Source: Candidatus Uhrbacteria bacterium
Lineage (GTDB): Bacteria; Patescibacteriota; Patescibacteriia; UBA9934
Length of the DNA: 7,155 nt
NCBI GenBank assembly: GCA_903891735.1
Contig: CAITFQ010000035.1
Span: 1-7,155 of the forward strand
Reading direction: 5' to 3'
Each line of letters starts with the position of its first letter. Within the stretch, counting starts at the first letter, position 1. The translations under genes were made by a program, and so were the position numbers. The notes beneath the pieces are model-generated. The model was not told the DNA's origin, did no database searches, and was given only the letters and a program-made list of their open reading frames with translations. Positions 5,830-7,155 of the stretch are shown here, one piece after another.

Positions 5830-6577
5830 ATGGCGAATATTCAAGAATATTATAAATAGCTGGCCCCTTCGGTCCATCTTGCCAGATGTTGACAGTCCAA
5901 ATTTGCTGAGTATCATCGTGAATAGTCTCGTTCACTGGATACGAATGGGTTAATGAAATCGCGAACTGACTGAGATCAGCTGTGTCATCGTCGAGTAGAG
6001 TCCGCAGGCACTCGGCGATAGCTGGCGAAGTGCTGGCCTTAAGCTTATCACTAAGATGATCACGTAACAGACTGACAGCTAGTGCCATGGCTGCCTGGAA
6101 TCGCTGGCCACGTTCAGCCTCCGCTCGATCAGCGGCGGCCCGCTGCTCCTGCCGCTGCGCCATTTTTTCAGCCACGAAAGCAGGGTCGGCCTGGAGCGTG
6201 TATTTAGCGTTCCAAAAAGCTGCTGGCTCGGGCAAACCGCCGGCGTGCTGCTGCGAATCGATTGTAACATGAACCTTACCCGAAGCATCACTCTGATCAT
6301 CAGGCGGTTCGCAAACAACGTCAACCGGACCGATGTTAGTTTGTAAACGATAAGACTTCCAGCGGCCCTGACCAACGCCCACTTGATCCGCCGTCAAACC
6401 TTTTTCATGAGCTGCCAAGGCTAGAAAAACCTCGGGCAATGGGTAGATGGCCTGACGATCGGTCTCAGGATTATTAGCTACCCATAAGCGGTTGATCAGC
6501 TCCTGCGGCACGCCATATTGTTCGCGCTGTGGTTCTTGTTCGACTGTATTACGATGAGATTGTTCATGTTCGGCCAT
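5828..6577 (-). CDS. Hypothetical protein, 249 aa, with charged helical centre
   Basis: I do not recognise this protein. The ATG at 6575-6577 is used; no good Shine-Dalgarno precedes it. The N-terminal ~20 residues are polar and Q/E-rich, probably disordered. Residues 21-65 look helical (VPQELINRLWVANN, LPEVFLALAAHEKGL). A beta segment follows at 70-107 (GRWKSYRLQTNIGPVDVVCE, KVHVTID). Residues about 132-165 are an A/R/E/Q-rich helix with coiled-coil potential (AEKMAQRQEQRAAADRAEAE). The C-terminus is a short beta-like part (IWTVNIWQDGPKGPAIYNILEYS). No signal peptide or membrane span; likely cytoplasmic. It lies downstream of tRNA-Thr on the same strand but behind that tRNA's terminator, so it probably has its own promoter; none is convincing. 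It overlaps the 3' flank of the convergent gene's terminator. Confidence 0.75.
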   Translation of the reverse strand: MAEHEQSHRNTVEQEPQREQYGVPQELINRLWVANNPETDRQAIYPLPEVFLALAAHEKGLTADQVGVGQGRWKSYRLQTNIGPVDVVCEPPDDQSDASGKVHVTIDSQQHAGGLPEPAAFWNAKYTLQADPAFVAEKMAQRQEQRAAADRAEAERGQRFQAAMALAVSLLRDHLSDKLKASTSPAIAECLRTLLDDDTADLSQFAISLTHSYPVNETIHDDTQQIWTVNIWQDGPKGPAIYNILEYSP

Positions 6578-6614
6578 AGATTCAGATTAGTATGATAAGT
6601 TTAACACACCTCAG

Positions 6615-6645
6615 AAAAACAAAAAATCCCGAAATTAATCGGGAG
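6615..6645 (-). terminator. Rho-independent terminator of tRNA-Thr
   Basis: On the minus strand TCCCGA, a TTAATT loop and TCGGGA (6644 down to 6627) form a perfect 6-bp stem, followed by TTTTTTGTTTT (6626 down to 6616). It starts 5 nt after the CCA end of tRNA-Thr. Stem plus an 11-nt U-rich tract is a classic intrinsic terminator. Confidence 0.9.
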
Positions 6646-6649
6646 TTTC

Positions 6650-6740
<91 letters not shown>

Positions 6741-6772
6741 ATGACATCTAACCTTAAATCGAGAACGGGGGT

Positions 6773-6801
6773 AGAATAGCAAGGCTTTTGACTTGCGTCA
6801 A
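6773..6801 (-). promoter_or_regulatory. Sigma70-like promoter for tRNA-Thr
   Basis: On the minus strand TTGACG (6801-6796) and TATTCT (6778-6773) are separated by exactly 17 bp. Both hexamers are near consensus. Predicted initiation near 6766 gives about 40 nt of leader before the tRNA 5' end at 6724. Confidence 0.7.
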
Positions 6802-6821
6802 TGACAAAATGGGTATAGAAT
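6793..6821 (+). promoter_or_regulatory. Sigma70-like promoter for tRNA-Gln
   Basis: TTGCGT (6793-6798), 17 bp, TAGAAT (6816-6821). An alternative is TTGACT (6788-6793) with TATAGA (6814-6819) at a long 20-bp spacing. Either places the start roughly 25 nt before tRNA-Gln. It overlaps the minus-strand promoter at the -35 region. Confidence 0.5.
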
Positions 6822-6852
6822 CGGCGGGTAATAGATTAGCCAAAAAACTCAC

Positions 6853-6926
6853 TCCGGGATCGTCTAACGGCAGGACAGCGGCCTTTGAAGCCGTGAACCA
6901 TGGTTCGAATCCATGTCCCGGAACCA
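6853..6926 (+). tRNA. tRNA-Gln(TTG)
   Basis: 74 nt including an encoded CCA (6924-6926). Acceptor TCCGGGA/TCCCGGA; D arm GTCT-AACGGCA-GGAC; anticodon arm GCGGC-CTTTGAA-GCCGT with anticodon TTG (reads CAA/CAG), closed by one G-T pair; variable GAAC; T arm CATGG-TTCGAAT-CCATG; discriminator A. The U1-A72 first pair agrees with a glutamine tRNA. Divergent from tRNA-Thr. Confidence 0.96.
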
Positions 6927-6965
6927 CGAAAATACCAGGCTTCGGCCTGGTATTTTCGTGGTTCC
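6920..6965. terminator. Perfect 21-bp hairpin with UUCG loop at the tRNA-Gln 3' end
   Basis: Arms 6920-6940 and 6945-6965 are exact reverse complements around TTCG, closed by C-G, the extra-stable C(UUCG)G tetraloop. The inner stem ACCAGGC/GCCTGGT followed by ATTTT can act as an intrinsic terminator in both directions because the flanks read AAAAT and ATTTT. The outer part of the left arm is the last seven bases of tRNA-Gln, including CCA. The U-run is only four bases, so termination strength is uncertain. Confidence 0.75.
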
Positions 6966-6966
6966 A

Positions 6967-6998
6967 GCCAGCGCAGCTGGCGTCGCCGTGCAACGGCG
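6967..6998. other. Two tandem small hairpins with GCA loops
   Basis: GCCAGC-GCA-GCTGGC (6967-6981) and CGCCGT-GCA-ACGGCG (6984-6998) are perfect 6-bp stems with the same 3-nt loop, separated by 2 bp. Neither is followed by a T-run. The first repeats the stem found at 1073-1087, with 14 of 15 bases identical. Confidence 0.55.
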
Positions 6999-7000
6999 GG

Positions 7001-7061
7001 GACATGGATCGCGGCCTCGCAGGGCGAGCTCGCTCGCAACCTGCGTGCCGCCATACATGTC
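7001..7061. other. Long interrupted hairpin, 61 nt
   Basis: Nested arms pair as GACATG/CATGTC, a 4x4 internal loop, GCGGC/GCCGC, a small CT/T loop, CGCAGG/CCTGCG, an AA bulge, then GCGAG/CTCGC around a CTCG loop: 22 Watson-Crick pairs in total. It sits between tRNA-Gln's trailer and the stop of the minus-strand gene entering from the right, 3 bp from that stop. It could be that gene's 3' hairpin or part of a small structured RNA. No T-tract is seen. Confidence 0.55.
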
Positions 7062-7064
7062 AAT

Positions 7065-7155
7065 CTAACCTTTAACTTCTAAAGCGAACTTATACATCCC
7101 CATGCCGCAAGTGCCTTGGATTGTGCCCGGTGCGAGTGAGCCAAGCGCAATGTCC
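7065..7155 (-). CDS. C-terminal end of an unidentified gene (cut by window edge)
   Basis: On the minus strand 29 codons run open from the right edge to TAG at 7065-7067, ending GTCGMGMYKFALEVKG. Codon choice resembles the neighbouring minus-strand genes and the ending looks like a plausible folded C-terminus (alternating hydrophobic YKFALEV). Too little is present to name a family. A competing plus-strand reading from ATG 7102 is less convincing. Confidence 0.4.
   Translation of the reverse strand, partial: DIALGSLAPGTIQGTCGMGMYKFALEVKG

Noticed and set aside
6788..7075. Plus-strand and minus-strand open frames of 60-95 codons across the tRNA-Gln region
   Set aside because: They run through the tRNA gene and the hairpins, lack ribosome sites and have no protein-like character.
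7102..7155. Plus-strand ORF beginning MPQVPWIVPG and running off the right edge
   Set aside because: No Shine-Dalgarno (CCCC before the ATG) and too short; the minus-strand reading over the same bases looks more like protein. Not fully excluded.

Overview
The window looks like a chromosomal stretch of a bacterium with moderate GC and compact gene spacing. The codon table behaves as standard bacterial, since rmlD ends in an ordinary TGA. Both tRNA genes encode their own CCA end. The mixture of a C-terminal propeller-like fragment, a dTDP-rhamnose cluster, a DUF362 protein, an archaeal-style NMN adenylyltransferase-like enzyme, unrecognised hypotheticals and a REP-like GTCATTGCGAG repeat is reminiscent of Candidate Phyla Radiation (Patescibacteria) metagenome contigs. 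That placement is inference and no marker gene here settles it.

Layout, left to right. Positions 1-395 (+) hold the C-terminal end of a beta-propeller-like protein whose start lies outside the window. A 74-bp REP-like repeat follows at 447-520. From 528 to about 5044 everything is on the minus strand and is transcribed right to left: a DUF362 protein, an NMN-adenylyltransferase-like protein (1 nt apart), a second copy of the repeat, then rmlB, rmlC, rmlD and a small single-pass membrane protein. The two repeat copies lie in the same orientation on either side of rmlB-rmlC-rmlD-membrane protein. A divergent 195-aa hypothetical gene (5164-5751, +) with the clearest Shine-Dalgarno site in the window starts across from DUF362. 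It converges on a 249-aa hypothetical gene (5828-6577, -), with a probable terminator between them.

The right end is an RNA-gene region. tRNA-Thr(GGT) on the minus strand and tRNA-Gln(TTG) on the plus strand diverge from a promoter region whose two -35 hexamers form one inverted repeat. Each tRNA has one end inside a perfect inverted repeat that would compete with its acceptor stem. Downstream of tRNA-Gln is a run of hairpins (6920-7061), and then the last 29 codons of a minus-strand gene cut by the window edge.

Working together: RmlB, RmlC and RmlD are the last three steps of dTDP-L-rhamnose synthesis from dTDP-glucose, so this is a surface-polysaccharide precursor cluster. rmlA, the first step, is not in the window. 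RmlB and RmlD depend on nicotinamide cofactors, so an NMN-adenylyltransferase-like gene just upstream is suggestive, though the functional link is unproven. I found no CRISPR array, transposase or obviously new multi-gene system. The least explained signals are the hairpin architecture around the two tRNAs, the GCCAGC/GCTGGC stem that recurs at three intergenic sites, the paired repeats flanking the rml cluster, and an apparent excess of GTCGAC.
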